A stretch of DNA of 41,916 nt, taken from contig DATFKK010000038.1 of the NCBI GenBank assembly GCA_035268685.1, forward strand, positions 1 through 41,916, given 5' to 3'. Positions within the stretch are counted from its first letter, which is position 1, and every line of letters begins with the position of its first letter. The position numbers and the translations under genes were made by a program. This document shows, piece by piece, positions 6,655-15,883 of the stretch. Under the pieces are notes generated by a model that saw only the letters and a list, made by a program, of their open reading frames with translations, was not told the DNA's origin and ran no database searches. The DNA is from Candidatus Krumholzibacteriia bacterium. GTDB lineage: Bacteria > Krumholzibacteriota > Krumholzibacteriia > JAJRXK01.

Positions 6655-9202
6655 CAAGCGCGAAGCCACCGACCCCCGCGCGTGGTTCGTCTTCCACGGA
6701 CACTTCTACCAGCCTCCACGGGAGAACCCGTGGACCGACGAGGTCGAGCGCGAACCGAGCGCCCGGCCGTACCATGACTGGAACGCACGGATCGACGCCG
6801 AGTGCTACGCCGCGAACGCGGCGGCCCGGATCCACGACGAACGCGGACGCATCCTGCGGATCGTGAACAACTACGAGCACGTGTCGTTCAACTTCGGACC
6901 CACGCTGCTGCGGTGGATGGAGCGCAACGACCCGCAGACCCTGTGTCGGATCGTCGAGGCCGACCGGCGCAGTGCCGGGCGCAACGGTGGTCACGGGAAT
7001 GCGATCGCGCAGTGCTACAACCACATGATCCTGGCCCTGGCCGACCGGCACGACCAGCGCACCCAGATCCGGTGGGGCATGCGTGAGTTCGAGCACCGTT
7101 TCGGTCGTCGCGCCGAGGCCCTCTGGCTGGCCGAGACCGCGGCGAACCACGACGTCCTCGAGAGTCTGATCGAGGAGGGCCTGGTGTACGTGATCCTGGC
7201 CCCCTTGCAGGCCGGGCGCGTGCGAGCCGAGGGCCATTCGCGGTGGCACGACGTCCGGGGTGGAAGGGTCGATCCGTCGCGGCCGTATCGCTTCGTGCAT
7301 CGCGACGGATCGGAGCGTTCGATCGCCGTGTTCTTCTACGACGGGCCGCTGGCCCAGTCGGTGTCGTTCGGCGGGGCACTCGAAGACGGCAAGAATCTGG
7401 CCCGGGCCGCCGCACACGCCTACGACCCGGCCCGGGAGCACCCGCAGTTGGTCCACCTGGCGGTCGACGGCGAGACGGCCGGGCATCACGTCGGCTTCGG
7501 GAACCTGGCCCTGGTGTGGGCACTCGAGCTCGAGATCCCCGCCGAGGGGATGAGGGTGACCAACTACGGCGCCTTCCTGGCGGAGCACCCGCCGACCTGG
7601 GAGGTCGAGCTCGACGAAGGACCCTTCGGCGAGGGGACGAGCTGGAGTTGTGCCCACGGGGTGGGGCGGTGGATCCGTGACTGCAGTTGCCGGATCGATC
7701 CCGGTGCCCCCTCACAGCAGCGATGGCGCGGTCCGTTGCGCCGCGCGCTCGACCTGGTGCGCGACGGCGGCCGCGCGTTCTTCCTCGAGCGTTCCGCCGA
7801 GCTGCTCACCGATCCCTGGGAGGCTCGCGACGACTACGCGGCCCTGTTGCTCGACGACGATTCCGTGGCGCGTGAAGTCTTCTTCGAGCGGCACGCGAAG
7901 CGCGAGCTGGACGCCGAGGAACGGCAGCTCGTGCTGGGCCTGCTCGAGATGCAGCACCAGTGCATGCTCATGTACACGAGTTGCGGCTGGTTCTTCGACG
8001 ACATCGGAGGCCTCGAGACCGTGCAGATCCTTCGCTACGCCGGGAGGGCACTGGAGTTGTGGGAGGAGCTGGGCGGCACTTCGTGTCGTGCCGAGTTCGA
8101 GCGCGAACTGTCGAAGGCGCGCAGCAACGATCGCCGGCGTGGCACCGGTGCCGACGTCTTCCGTCGCGACGCGCTCGTCGTACGCGTGACGCCCGAGCGC
8201 GTGGTGGCGCATCTCGCCATGGCGTCCCTGTTGGCACCACCGCCGGAGGAGGGGCGGATCGCCCTGCACCGCTTCGAACGCCGATCCTTCCACCTGCGCG
8301 AACGCGGTGATCTTCGCCTCGTGACCGGTCACTTCACCCTGGAGCACGAGCGCACCGCGCACCGTGAAGATCTCCAGGTCGCGATGCTGCACACCGGCGC
8401 CCTGGACTTCGTGACCATGGTCGCCCCCTTCGCCCCCGAGGGCTTCGAGACGATGCAGCAGGCGTTGCACGACGCCTTCGAGGAGAGCGACGCCCAGTCC
8501 CTGCGCCGCGCGGTCGAGACGCTCGAGGGTGCACGCCGGTTCGGCGCCGCGGATCTGCTGGAGTCGGGACGACAGGACCTGCTCCAGCTGGTCTTCCAGG
8601 AGGTCATCGATCGGTTCAGTGCGGCCTATTCGGAGCTCTACGAAGAGAACCGCGAAGTCCTGCGGTCGCTGCACGAGATGGGCATGGAACTGCCCGAGGA
8701 GCTCCGGGCGGCCACGACCTTCACGCTGCGCAAGCAGTTCGAACGGGAGTTCCTGCAGCACGCCGACGACACCGACCCTCGCGCGCACGCCCGAGCGGTG
8801 AAGGTCGTACGCGACGCGCTGGCCCGGGACGTTCGTCTGGACTCGCCCGTCGCCCGCCGCCATCTGCAGCGGATGCTCGAGGAACGGGTGCGCGCCATGG
8901 GCGACGCACTGCGGGACGGCAACACCACCGTCGTCGAGGCGTCGTTGCAGCAGATCGACGATCTGTTGAGCACGGCCGAGAAGATGCGTCTGCAGCTCGA
9001 ACTGGGACCGGCGCAGCTGGCGTACCACGACGCCCTGCTCGATCCGGTGTCGGCGACGGTCCCGGGCACCGCGCTGATCCCGCGGCTGGATCGTCTGGGT
9101 GAGCGCCTGGGCTTCGCCGAGGGCGTCCTCGCCGGAGCGATCGCCCGAGCGGAAACGATGTCGAAGAAGACCGCCGTGGCCCGGCGCTCGTCGAAGGCCT
9201 GA
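6644..9202 (+). CDS. glycoside hydrolase family 57 protein with DUF3536-type C-terminus
   Basis: The start is GTG 6644, 11 bases inside glgC; the upstream open frame is glgC shadow. The 852-residue protein opens with WFVFHGHFYQPPRENPW (His18, His20), the first GH57 region. ALWLAETAANHDVLESL holds the nucleophile-type Glu164, and AVDGETAGHH holds the acid-type Asp275. GH57 enzymes are retaining amylases, 4-alpha-glucanotransferases or branching enzymes acting on alpha-glucans. The long C-terminal half (from about residue 430) is helical and Glu/Arg-rich, as in proteins annotated GH57 plus DUF3536. No signal peptide is seen, so a cytoplasmic role in glycogen metabolism with GlgC is likely. Exact substrate is unknown. 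Confidence 0.88.
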   Translation: MNTDKREATDPRAWFVFHGHFYQPPRENPWTDEVEREPSARPYHDWNARIDAECYAANAAARIHDERGRILRIVNNYEHVSFNFGPTLLRWMERNDPQTLCRIVEADRRSAGRNGGHGNAIAQCYNHMILALADRHDQRTQIRWGMREFEHRFGRRAEALWLAETAANHDVLESLIEEGLVYVILAPLQAGRVRAEGHSRWHDVRGGRVDPSRPYRFVHRDGSERSIAVFFYDGPLAQSVSFGGALEDGKNLARAAAHAYDPAREHPQLVHLAVDGETAGHHVGFGNLALVWALELEIPAEGMRVTNYGAFLAEHPPTWEVELDEGPFGEGTSWSCAHGVGRWIRDCSCRIDPGAPSQQRWRGPLRRALDLVRDGGRAFFLERSAELLTDPWEARDDYAALLLDDDSVAREVFFERHAKRELDAEERQLVLGLLEMQHQCMLMYTSCGWFFDDIGGLETVQILRYAGRALELWEELGGTSCRAEFERELSKARSNDRRRGTGADVFRRDALVVRVTPERVVAHLAMASLLAPPPEEGRIALHRFERRSFHLRERGDLRLVTGHFTLEHERTAHREDLQVAMLHTGALDFVTMVAPFAPEGFETMQQALHDAFEESDAQSLRRAVETLEGARRFGAADLLESGRQDLLQLVFQEVIDRFSAAYSELYEENREVLRSLHEMGMELPEELRAATTFTLRKQFEREFLQHADDTDPRAHARAVKVVRDALARDVRLDSPVARRHLQRMLEERVRAMGDALRDGNTTVVEASLQQIDDLLSTAEKMRLQLELGPAQLAYHDALLDPVSATVPGTALIPRLDRLGERLGFAEGVLAGAIARAETMSKKTAVARRSSKA

Positions 9203-9279
9203 ACAGCCGGCCCGGCGATTGCACACTCGACGGATGCCGCGTTCGAGCCGCACCCGGTGGCTCGCGGGGTGGAGTTCTC

Positions 9280-9957
9280 GTGCGTCGTCGAGTCGCGTTG
9301 ATCATCCTCTTGTCGTTGGTGGCGAGCGTCTGGCCACACACGGCCGATGCCGAACGCCGCGTGCGCGAGCCACGTACCCCACGCCAGGGCTGGATCCTGG
9401 GCCTCGTGGTGGGCGGTGCGAGCGGCAAGTTCACGGTGCAGGAGGGCGAACGCAGCGCCACGTCGAGCTGGGTCGGCGGAGGTCGGGTCCTGCGCGGCCG
9501 CGTGGGGTGGTTCGCGCGCAGCAACGTGTTGCTCACGGCTGAGTACGGCGTCTGGCGGCGCGCGGTGGGCAGCGCCGACAGTGCCGGGGTCGAGGAGGGG
9601 GCGAGCAGCGAGCCGGGCTGGACCGAGCCCACCGACCGCTACCTCGGCTCGGCAGTGCTCGCCGCCCAGCTCTACCCGCTCGACGCGGGGTTCTCGCTCG
9701 AGGCCGGCCTGGGCTACGGGCGGGTCGCTGCCGACGTCGACGACGACACCGGAACCACGCTGACCGGCGACGAGTGGGGTGTCCTGCTGCTCATGGGCGC
9801 GGGCTGGGAGTTCGCGATCGCCCACGACGTCTCGATCGCCCTGGGCGCCGACGTGGGCCGGATCGACGCCGGGAACGGCGTCTCGGGCAATTTCGTGCAC
9901 TTCACGGCCTCGTTCCACCTGCACCTGTCCGAGGGAATTCCCCGCGACTGGTTCTGA
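9280..9957 (+). CDS. putative outer-membrane beta-barrel protein
   Basis: A 225-residue protein starts at GTG 9280 after a GGTGGAG ribosome site. Residues 1-24 form a Sec signal peptide (RRR n-region, hydrophobic LIILLSLVASVW, cleavage probably after ADA). The rest alternates polar and hydrophobic residues in strands rich in Gly and aromatics, for example GWILGLVVGGASGKF and FSLEAGLGYGRV, typical of small 8-strand OmpW/OmpA-like barrels. It does not end in the usual terminal Phe strand: the last residues are GIPRDWF, still aromatic. Specific function unknown. It lies 77 bases after the GH57 gene and has no clear functional link to it. Confidence 0.7.
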   Translation: MRRRVALIILLSLVASVWPHTADAERRVREPRTPRQGWILGLVVGGASGKFTVQEGERSATSSWVGGGRVLRGRVGWFARSNVLLTAEYGVWRRAVGSADSAGVEEGASSEPGWTEPTDRYLGSAVLAAQLYPLDAGFSLEAGLGYGRVAADVDDDTGTTLTGDEWGVLLLMGAGWEFAIAHDVSIALGADVGRIDAGNGVSGNFVHFTASFHLHLSEGIPRDWF

Positions 9958-9964
9958 CCGGAGT

Positions 9965-9994
9965 TTGCGGGAGCTTTCGGCGCTCTGCTAGACT
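9965..9994 (+). promoter_or_regulatory. putative promoter of the desaturase gene
   Basis: TTGCGG (9965-9970), an 18-base spacer and TAGACT (9989-9994, in CTAGACT) end 34 bases before the desaturase ATG. The -35 box starts 8 bases after the preceding stop codon. Confidence 0.5.
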
Positions 9995-10028
9995 GTGACT
10001 CCCGTCGCACCCCCGGGGCCCGGACTCC

Positions 10029-11090
10029 ATGAGCGTCACATCGACCACACCGCAGGCCACGACGGCGCCGCCGCATCCCCGGCGACCGCGTCTGAAGTCG
10101 CGCAGCTACGCGCGCGCGGCGCGCGACCTGCGCCGCGAACTCGGCCGTGAACTCCCGCAGGACGAACTCAAGCGTCTGCACCGCCGTGATCCCGTGCGCC
10201 ACTTCGCGATCGTCGCGCGGCAGTTCCTCTTGTTGGGCGTGTGCATCGCCATCAGCGCGATGACGACCCACTGGTGGTTGTGGATCCCGGCCGCGGTGTT
10301 GCAGGGCTTCACCGTGTTCAACTTCACGGTCCTGCTGCACGAACAGGTGCACAACGCGATCTTCTCCAGGCGCCGTCCGCGGCCGAACGCCTTCCTGGGT
10401 TGGCTGTACGCCTTCCCCAGTGGGATCAGCTCGTCGCAGTTCTTCCGCTGGCACACCGATCACCACGAGAACCTGGGCAGCGACGTGGAAGACCCGAAAC
10501 GGGCGCACCTCTCGCCGAAGAAGCACACGCGCTGGTACAAGGCGCTGTACATGACGCCGGCGCTGTTCCCGATCTACTTCCGCGCGGCGAAGCAGGAGAC
10601 GGCCACCTACGAGCCCGCCCTGCAGCGGAGGATTGCGATCGAGCGGTCGTTGACCATCGTCGGTCATCTGGCGATCGCGGCGTCCCTGGTGGTGTTCGGA
10701 GGCTGGGCGCTGGCCGCGCGGGTGTACTTCGTGCCGTACTTCCTCGTGTTCCCGGTGGCCTTCACGCTGAACCGGCTGGGGCAGCACTACCGGATCGATC
10801 CCGACGATCCGCGCGAGTGGAGCACTCGTGTCGATGGCAACGCCTTCTGGCACTTCGTGTTCCTGTACTCGAACTTCCACCTCGAGCACCACTACTTCCA
10901 GAGCGTGCCGTTCTACAATCTGCCGGCGCTGAACCGGCTGCTGCGGCCGTACTTCGAGAAGCACGGGATCGAGAACCACGGCTACGGCGAGATCCTCTGG
11001 GACTGGTTCGTACGCAATCGGACGCCGCACCAGGACTGGGATCTGGAGGCCGAGACCTCGGCGCGGCCGCCGGCCACCACGGCGGCCTGA
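10029..11090 (+). CDS. membrane fatty acid desaturase
   Basis: The 353-residue protein carries the three histidine boxes of membrane di-iron desaturases: HEQVH (104-108), HTDHH (142-146) and HLEHH (284-288), plus QHYRID between boxes two and three. Hydrophobic segments flank them (about residues 65-105, and two near 210-250), as expected for four membrane passes. Such enzymes insert double bonds into acyl chains or hydroxylate related lipids in the inner membrane. The N-terminal 60 residues are basic and cytosolic. Its electron donor is not encoded next to it. ATG 10029 is the only good start. It converges on rpmB, with a perfect hairpin between the two. Confidence 0.88.
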   Translation: MSVTSTTPQATTAPPHPRRPRLKSRSYARAARDLRRELGRELPQDELKRLHRRDPVRHFAIVARQFLLLGVCIAISAMTTHWWLWIPAAVLQGFTVFNFTVLLHEQVHNAIFSRRRPRPNAFLGWLYAFPSGISSSQFFRWHTDHHENLGSDVEDPKRAHLSPKKHTRWYKALYMTPALFPIYFRAAKQETATYEPALQRRIAIERSLTIVGHLAIAASLVVFGGWALAARVYFVPYFLVFPVAFTLNRLGQHYRIDPDDPREWSTRVDGNAFWHFVFLYSNFHLEHHYFQSVPFYNLPALNRLLRPYFEKHGIENHGYGEILWDWFVRNRTPHQDWDLEAETSARPPATTAA

Positions 11091-11119
11091 GGGCCGGCCC
11101 GCTCGCTCCGGAACGCGAA

Positions 11120-11145
11120 GAGCCCCCGTCGACCGACGGGGGCTC
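11120..11145. terminator. bidirectional hairpin between desaturase and rpmB
   Basis: GAGCCCCCGTC (11120-11130) and GACGGGGGCTC (11135-11145) form a perfect 11-bp stem with loop GACC, between converging genes. Neither flank has a long T-run (AGCAATTTC on +, TTCGCGTTCC on -), so termination strength is uncertain, but position and symmetry suit a shared terminator. Confidence 0.7.
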
Positions 11146-11184
11146 AGCAATTTCACCGGACTTTCGCCGTTTCGCGGGCGACGG

Positions 11185-11421
11185 TCAGACCTTTTCGCCG
11201 CGGGCGCGGAGGTCGCGCAGCACGGCGTCGATTCCCCGCTTGGAAATGGTGCGGATACCGCGGGCGCTGACGGTCAGCGTGACCCACCGCTTCTCTTCGT
11301 GGCTCCAGAAGCGCTTCTTCTGCAGGTTCGGCAGGAAGCGGCGCTTGCTCACGTTGTGGGCGTGGCTGACGTTGTGGCCCGTGATCGGGGCCTTGCCGGT
11401 CACCTGGCAACGCTTCGACAT
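11185..11421 (-). CDS. rpmB: 50S ribosomal protein L28
   Basis: The 78-residue protein begins [21 protein letters not shown] and continues [14 protein letters not shown], the unmistakable L28 N-terminus, and has the usual L28 length. Cys5 is present, but the companion zinc-ribbon cysteines are not: only one Cys is seen, so this is the zinc-free form. The start is ATG at 11421 with AGGTCAGGA just upstream. The longer open frame above it is not real. It stands alone with its own promoter (11504-11531) rather than next to rpmG as in many bacteria. Confidence 0.96.
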   Translation of the reverse strand: MSKRCQVTGKAPITGHNVSHAHNVSKRRFLPNLQKKRFWSHEEKRWVTLTVSARGIRTISKRGIDAVLRDLRARGEKV

Positions 11422-11503
11422 GGTCCTGACCTCGCGGGGCACGGCCCGGGTGCGCCGGGCGGGGATGTTCCAGGCAGCGACGGGGTCGCGGCACAGACGG
11501 CAA

Positions 11504-11531
11504 AGTGTAGCGCATTCCGGCGCCGCAGCAA
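11504..11531 (-). promoter_or_regulatory. putative rpmB promoter
   Basis: Read on the minus strand, TTGCTG (11531-11526), a 16-base spacer and TACACT (11509-11504) precede rpmB by about 80 bases. The -10 box is identical to that of the tRNA-Asp promoter. The -35 box lies just past the stop of the upstream 144-residue gene. Confidence 0.55.
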
Positions 11532-11537
11532 GGGGGT

Positions 11538-11972
11538 TCAGCCCTCGAAGGGGTTCTTCGGCTTGCGGCGGGCGAAATCGCCGAAGTCCTTCTCCAGGTC
11601 CTCGGTGGGGTCCTCCTTCGGGCCGCTGCCGGGCATGGAGCCGAACATGCGCTCGAGGTTCTCCTGGTCGCTCTTCGAGCGCTGCTCCCACTCCTTCATC
11701 TCGCGCGAGATGCTGTCGTCGACGTCGTCGTCGCGCAGCTCGTCGAGCCGGGTGTGGTCGCCGACCCGGTAGCGGACCTCGAAGGGGCTCTTGATGGCCT
11801 CGAGCGCGCCGAACTCCTCGAGCCCGTGGGTGACCACGCGGATCTTGTCCTCGTGCCAGCGCAGGAGCGCGGCGATCTCGGCGTCGGTGGGCGGGTGGTT
11901 CTCGGTGTGATCGAGGACCCGGACGGCGGCCACCACCAGGTGGGCATGCGTGCGCGACGGAAGTTCGGCCAT
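11538..11972 (-). CDS. unknown 144-residue protein, winged-helix-like N-terminus
   Basis: No family was recognised. ATG 11972 follows a strong AGGAGGAG ribosome site. Residues 1-75 ([25 protein letters not shown], then a helix and [16 protein letters not shown]) look like a small winged helix-turn-helix: a helix, a '[10 protein letters not shown]' recognition-type pair and a beta wing. Residues 80-144 are highly charged with Met-rich patches ([20 protein letters not shown]) and probably form a helix and a disordered tail ending KPKNPFEG. It is soluble and lies 117 bases upstream of rpmB on the same strand, divergent from the GWxTD gene. A regulatory or translation-associated role is possible but unproven. 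Confidence 0.7.
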   Translation of the reverse strand: MAELPSRTHAHLVVAAVRVLDHTENHPPTDAEIAALLRWHEDKIRVVTHGLEEFGALEAIKSPFEVRYRVGDHTRLDELRDDDVDDSISREMKEWEQRSKSDQENLERMFGSMPGSGPKEDPTEDLEKDFGDFARRKPKNPFEG

Positions 11973-12045
11973 GGTCGGACTCCTCCTCTGTGGACTCGCG
12001 GGCCATGGTAACCCGCGGCGCCGGCGGCCGAAAGCCGGGTGCGGC

Positions 12046-12075
12046 TTGTGCCGGGGTGCGGGGCTGGTCTATCGT
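12046..12075 (+). promoter_or_regulatory. putative promoter of the GWxTD-protein gene
   Basis: TTGTGC (12046-12051), an 18-base spacer and TATCGT (12070-12075) end 38 bases before ATG 12114, in the divergent gap with the 144-residue gene. Confidence 0.45.
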
Positions 12076-12113
12076 GACCGCGTTCCCACCCCACGTTCCC
12101 TCAGCGGGAACCC

Positions 12114-14390
12114 ATGATGCTCGCGACTGCGTACATCCGGCCGACCCTGCTGTCCCTGGCCGTCGCGGTGGCCTGTGTGGCCCCCGCGCGGGCCAGCCTG
12201 TCGCTCGGCGATCACCCGCTGCCGATCGAGGGTGAGAGCCTCGGCGACCAGGCCCTCTTCGCACGCCTCGACAGTGTCCAGACCCTGTACGACCGGGCCG
12301 AGGAGGGCCGACGGGGTGATCTGGCCTACCGGCTGGGGCAGCTGTACCTGGCCACCGATCTGGCCAAGCACCGCCGTCGCGCTCTCGACCTGCTCGAAGA
12401 GGCCGCCCACGCGGGCACGAAGCGCTTCGAGGCGGCGAGTCTGCGGGCGGCGACGGCGCACCGCATGCGCTACACCGGCGACGCGCTCCGATGGATCGAG
12501 GACCTGGCGGCGACCAACGGCGACGACGCCCGCGCCTACACTCTCCTCGGGCGCTTCCACTACCTCGAGGCGCGTCGCCGCATGGACACCGAGCGCTTCG
12601 AGCTGGCCCGTCGATCCTTCGTCCGGGCGGTCCAGGCCGACAACACGAACGTGGAGGCCTGGTACGGCGTCGCGGTGTCCGCGGTCGCTCTGCGCGACCA
12701 CGATCTGGCCCTGCGCGCGGCCCACGCCCTCGGTCAGCTCGAGCCCCAGGCGGAGTCGAGTCTCTTCCTCGAGGGGCTGGCCAGCTACGGCCTCGACGAC
12801 ATGGACGGCGCCACCCGGGCCTTCACCGAAGCCCTCGATCGCTCCGACCCGGCCGTCGCCGCGGTGTTCGAGGCAGCTTCGGGCTTCCTCGACGCCGTGG
12901 ACCTGGCACGTCTGGCCGAACGTCGGTTCCCGCGGCAGATGGCGCGCCGGGCGCTGCAGAGGATCGGCGAGGATCCGCGCCCCGGAGAAGAGATCGACTG
13001 GGAGAAGGCCCTGACCGACTCGACGCTGCGCGCCGAGACGGTGCAGTTCTACTGGAACCAGCAGAACGATCGCCCGGCGCAGATCTTCAATCCCCAGCGC
13101 CTACGCTACTGGGCGCGGCTGGTCGAGGCCGACGTCCTGTTCGGCGATCCCGAGACCGGACTCCGCGGCTGGGACACGCCCATGGGCGACGCCCTGGTGC
13201 GCTGGGGGCGTCCCGAGAAGACCTACTACGATTCCGGAGGACCGGGAAGCGTGCTCAGCGACCTGTCGGCGCGGGGCTTCCGGTTCTCGCCCGGCGAGAC
13301 CATCCCGACGAACGTTCCGATCTGGGTGTGGGGATACGAGGAACGCGGCTTCGCCTTCAGCCTGGTCTTCACCGACGAGTCCCGCAACGCGCGCTGGACC
13401 TACGGCACCGACAGCGCCTACAACGCCCAGGTCATCCGCCGGCAGCAGCCGATCCATCTGCCGCAGCCCCCGGACCCGCCGACGCCCTTCCGCCTGGCGG
13501 TGAGCCGCGCCGTGTTCCCGCGTGGGGACGACTCGGCCGTCCTCGAGACCTACATCGGCCTGCGGCCCTCCGACCAGTTGGTGCTGGCGTCGTCGATCGA
13601 CCCCTCGGAGAACGGGGGCGAGGGTGTCGACTCCCTCGCCACGATCGAGTGGGCCGTGTACGACGAGCAGAACCGACGGCTGGACTACCGCAAGGAGGTC
13701 GTCGACGACGAGATGCGGCGTGACCTCCTGCACGATCGGGTGGGCTGGTCCGGGACCGGCGACGTGCTGGATCCCTACGTGGTCCCGATCGGTGCTCGTC
13801 TGCCCGCAGGACGGTATCGCGTCGCGGTCGAGGCGACCGGGCCCGACGGCGCCGGCCGTGACGCCCTGACGCTGGACGTGGAGATCCCGCCCAGCGAGCC
13901 GCCGTCGATCCTCGAGATGAGCGACCTGCAGCTCGCATCGGCGCTCGACGTGTTTCGTCCCGGATCGGGCGTACCTCTGCGCTACGTGAAGTTCCGGCAG
14001 GCGGTGATCCCCGCCCCGGACCTGCGGGTGCCCGCCGCGTCGAAGTCAATCGCGGTGTACTTCGAGGTTCGCAACCTCGGACTGGACGAGGCCGGTCTCA
14101 CCCGCTTCGACGTGACCTACGAGGTCTTCGCGAGCAGTCGCGAGGTTCGCAACCTCACGGTGCTGAGCGAAGACTTCCGGCGCGACGCCCTGGAGCGGAT
14201 CGAGCCCATGACCATGACCTTCCTCGAGGAGCGGACGGGAACCTCGCCCGAGGGTCTGGTCGTCAAGGGAACCCGCGTGGACGTCGCCGACCTCGGTGCG
14301 GGTGACTACGTTCTCGTGGTCACCCTGCGCGACCGGATCTCGAAGCGAGAGGTGAGCCGCGTGCTCCCCTTCCGCAAACGGGGCTCCTGA
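12114..14390 (+). CDS. TPR and GWxTD-domain secreted protein
   Basis: The 758-residue protein has a Sec signal peptide ([10 protein letters not shown] start, hydrophobic [13 protein letters not shown], cleavage near ARA). Residues 60-290 contain tetratricopeptide-like helix pairs ([39 protein letters not shown]). A GWxTD domain follows: [25 protein letters not shown] at about 332-355, with G352-W353-D354-T355, then [11 protein letters not shown]. The last residue of the family motif is Pro356 instead of Asp. Residues 480-758 are beta-rich repeats. The GWxTD family is common in Acidobacteria, Gemmatimonadota and FCB-related phyla, and its biochemical role is unknown. It is the first gene before the SpoIIE phosphatase (90-base gap). 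Confidence 0.85.
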   Translation: MMLATAYIRPTLLSLAVAVACVAPARASLSLGDHPLPIEGESLGDQALFARLDSVQTLYDRAEEGRRGDLAYRLGQLYLATDLAKHRRRALDLLEEAAHAGTKRFEAASLRAATAHRMRYTGDALRWIEDLAATNGDDARAYTLLGRFHYLEARRRMDTERFELARRSFVRAVQADNTNVEAWYGVAVSAVALRDHDLALRAAHALGQLEPQAESSLFLEGLASYGLDDMDGATRAFTEALDRSDPAVAAVFEAASGFLDAVDLARLAERRFPRQMARRALQRIGEDPRPGEEIDWEKALTDSTLRAETVQFYWNQQNDRPAQIFNPQRLRYWARLVEADVLFGDPETGLRGWDTPMGDALVRWGRPEKTYYDSGGPGSVLSDLSARGFRFSPGETIPTNVPIWVWGYEERGFAFSLVFTDESRNARWTYGTDSAYNAQVIRRQQPIHLPQPPDPPTPFRLAVSRAVFPRGDDSAVLETYIGLRPSDQLVLASSIDPSENGGEGVDSLATIEWAVYDEQNRRLDYRKEVVDDEMRRDLLHDRVGWSGTGDVLDPYVVPIGARLPAGRYRVAVEATGPDGAGRDALTLDVEIPPSEPPSILEMSDLQLASALDVFRPGSGVPLRYVKFRQAVIPAPDLRVPAASKSIAVYFEVRNLGLDEAGLTRFDVTYEVFASSREVRNLTVLSEDFRRDALERIEPMTMTFLEERTGTSPEGLVVKGTRVDVADLGAGDYVLVVTLRDRISKREVSRVLPFRKRGS

Positions 14391-14480
14391 TCGGGGTCGA
14401 CGGCTCCTTGCCGACGACCGTCCTTGCTGCTACCAAAGCGCCGACGCGTCCCGCGAGGGGGCGCGCGGAAGTGAGATTCG

Positions 14481-15710
14481 GTGACCGAACACACCTCTGC
14501 GGTCCGTCACAAGACCTTCTACCGCGAGCTCGAGGCCATCCTGCGTCAGATCGACGAGGAGCAGGGACTCGAGTCCATGCTCACCACCATCCTGTCGCGG
14601 ATCGGCGACCAGGTGCTGGGTGCGGAGACGGGGATCTCGTCGGGCCGTCTGTACCGACGCGACCACGGCGACTACGTCATCGTGCGCAGCTTCGGTGCCC
14701 GCGGTCGCGCGCTGCTGGGCGAGCGCGTGCCGTCGAGCTACCCGATCGTCACCGAGCTGAGCCACGAGCGCGTTACCTACACCTTTCCCGACGACGAGCG
14801 CTTCGACCACGACATCGAGGGCCGGCTGGGTGTGCAGACCTCGGCGGCCTTCGCGTTGGATCCCGACCGCGAGTACATCGCGGCCTTCGGGGTGGACGAG
14901 GGCGCCGACGTCAACGAGGTCATGCTCACCCTGAACACGCTGCGCTACGCGATCGCGCACCGGCTGAAGGAGCTGAGCCTCGAGGGGCAGATCCGAGAGG
15001 CCAAGGACATCCAGCTCAGCCTGTTGCCGCGGACCGCGCCGCCCTTCGAGGGATACGAGCTCGCCGGACTGTCGGAGCCGGCCGAGACCGTCGGCGGCGA
15101 CATCTACGACTTCCTCCCGGTGGGCGGACACCTCATGGGCGTGGCGTTGGGCGACGCCTCGGGGCACGGACTGCCCGCGGCTCTGCAGGCACGCGACGTG
15201 GTCACGGGTCTGCGCATGGGCGTGGAGAAGGACCTGAAGGTCGCTTCGGTCATCCAGCGGCTGAACCGCGTGATCCACCGGAGCGGCCTGACGAGCCGGT
15301 TCGTCAGTCTGCTCTACGGCGAGCTCGAGCCGAGCGGGAACTTCGTGTACGTCAATGCCGGGCACGATCCCGGCCTGCTGTTGCGGACCGACGGGCGGAC
15401 CGAGCAACTCCGGAGCACCGGAATCGTCATGGGTCCCCTGGCCGACGCCGAGTACCGCCGCGAGCTGGTCCACATGGATCCCGGAGACGTCCTGCTGCTG
15501 TACACCGACGGGATCGTCGAACGGACCCGGCCGGCCGACGACGAGGAGTTCGGCCTGGAACGGTTCGAGCAGGTCACGCGCCGTGCCCTGGCCGGCGGGG
15601 CCCCTCTGAGCGAAATTCCGGGAGAGATCCTGGCGGAGTTGCGTTCCTTCGGGGAGGGACAGCCCTGGTCGGACGACGTCACGCTGGTTCTGATTCGTCG
15701 TAACGCATGA
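14481..15710 (+). CDS. GAF-domain SpoIIE/PP2C-type serine phosphatase (RsbU-like)
   Basis: The 409-residue protein has a GAF-like sensor at about residues 20-170 and a linker helix (LSLEGQIREAKDIQLSLLP) typical before SpoIIE domains. The PPM phosphatase core then shows ETVGGDIYDF, GVALGDASGHGLPAAL (metal Asp), FVSLLYGEL, VNAGHDPGLLL and VLLLYTDGIVE, ending WSDDVTLVLIRR. Conserved metal Asp residues are all present. Such enzymes dephosphorylate anti-sigma-factor antagonists or similar phosphoserine proteins in partner-switching signalling. No partner STAS or anti-sigma gene is in the window. GTG 14481 is the start, with a weak purine stretch upstream. Confidence 0.92.
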   Translation: MTEHTSAVRHKTFYRELEAILRQIDEEQGLESMLTTILSRIGDQVLGAETGISSGRLYRRDHGDYVIVRSFGARGRALLGERVPSSYPIVTELSHERVTYTFPDDERFDHDIEGRLGVQTSAAFALDPDREYIAAFGVDEGADVNEVMLTLNTLRYAIAHRLKELSLEGQIREAKDIQLSLLPRTAPPFEGYELAGLSEPAETVGGDIYDFLPVGGHLMGVALGDASGHGLPAALQARDVVTGLRMGVEKDLKVASVIQRLNRVIHRSGLTSRFVSLLYGELEPSGNFVYVNAGHDPGLLLRTDGRTEQLRSTGIVMGPLADAEYRRELVHMDPGDVLLLYTDGIVERTRPADDEEFGLERFEQVTRRALAGGAPLSEIPGEILAELRSFGEGQPWSDDVTLVLIRRNA

Positions 15711-15773
15711 TATGGCAGTGGTTTGTGGTATCAATCGGCCCCAGGGGCGACGGCAGCCCTGGTCGATGTGCAT

Positions 15774-15816
15774 CACAACAGCGTTGTGGTCGGCGCGGGG
15801 CGCGTTGGCCTAGTTT
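15774..15816 (+). promoter_or_regulatory. palindrome and -10-like element before the hem operon
   Basis: CACAAC-AGC-GTTGTG (15774-15788) is an interrupted palindrome, overlapping TTGTGG (15784-15789). A TAGTTT in CTAGTTT follows at 15811-15816. The 21-base spacing is too long for a standard promoter, so activator dependence or a different -35 is needed. The palindrome is a candidate operator. Confidence 0.35.
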
Positions 15817-15883
15817 CTGACACGGTATCCCGGATGGGTGCGGGTACCGACGATCCCGTCGGGATCGTGAGGAGGCCCTCCGC

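Noticed and set aside
4912-6669. 585-residue minus-strand open frame opposite tRNA-Asp and glgC
   Set aside because: It runs antisense through a certain tRNA and a certain glgC, has no family-like motifs and is a product of high GC.
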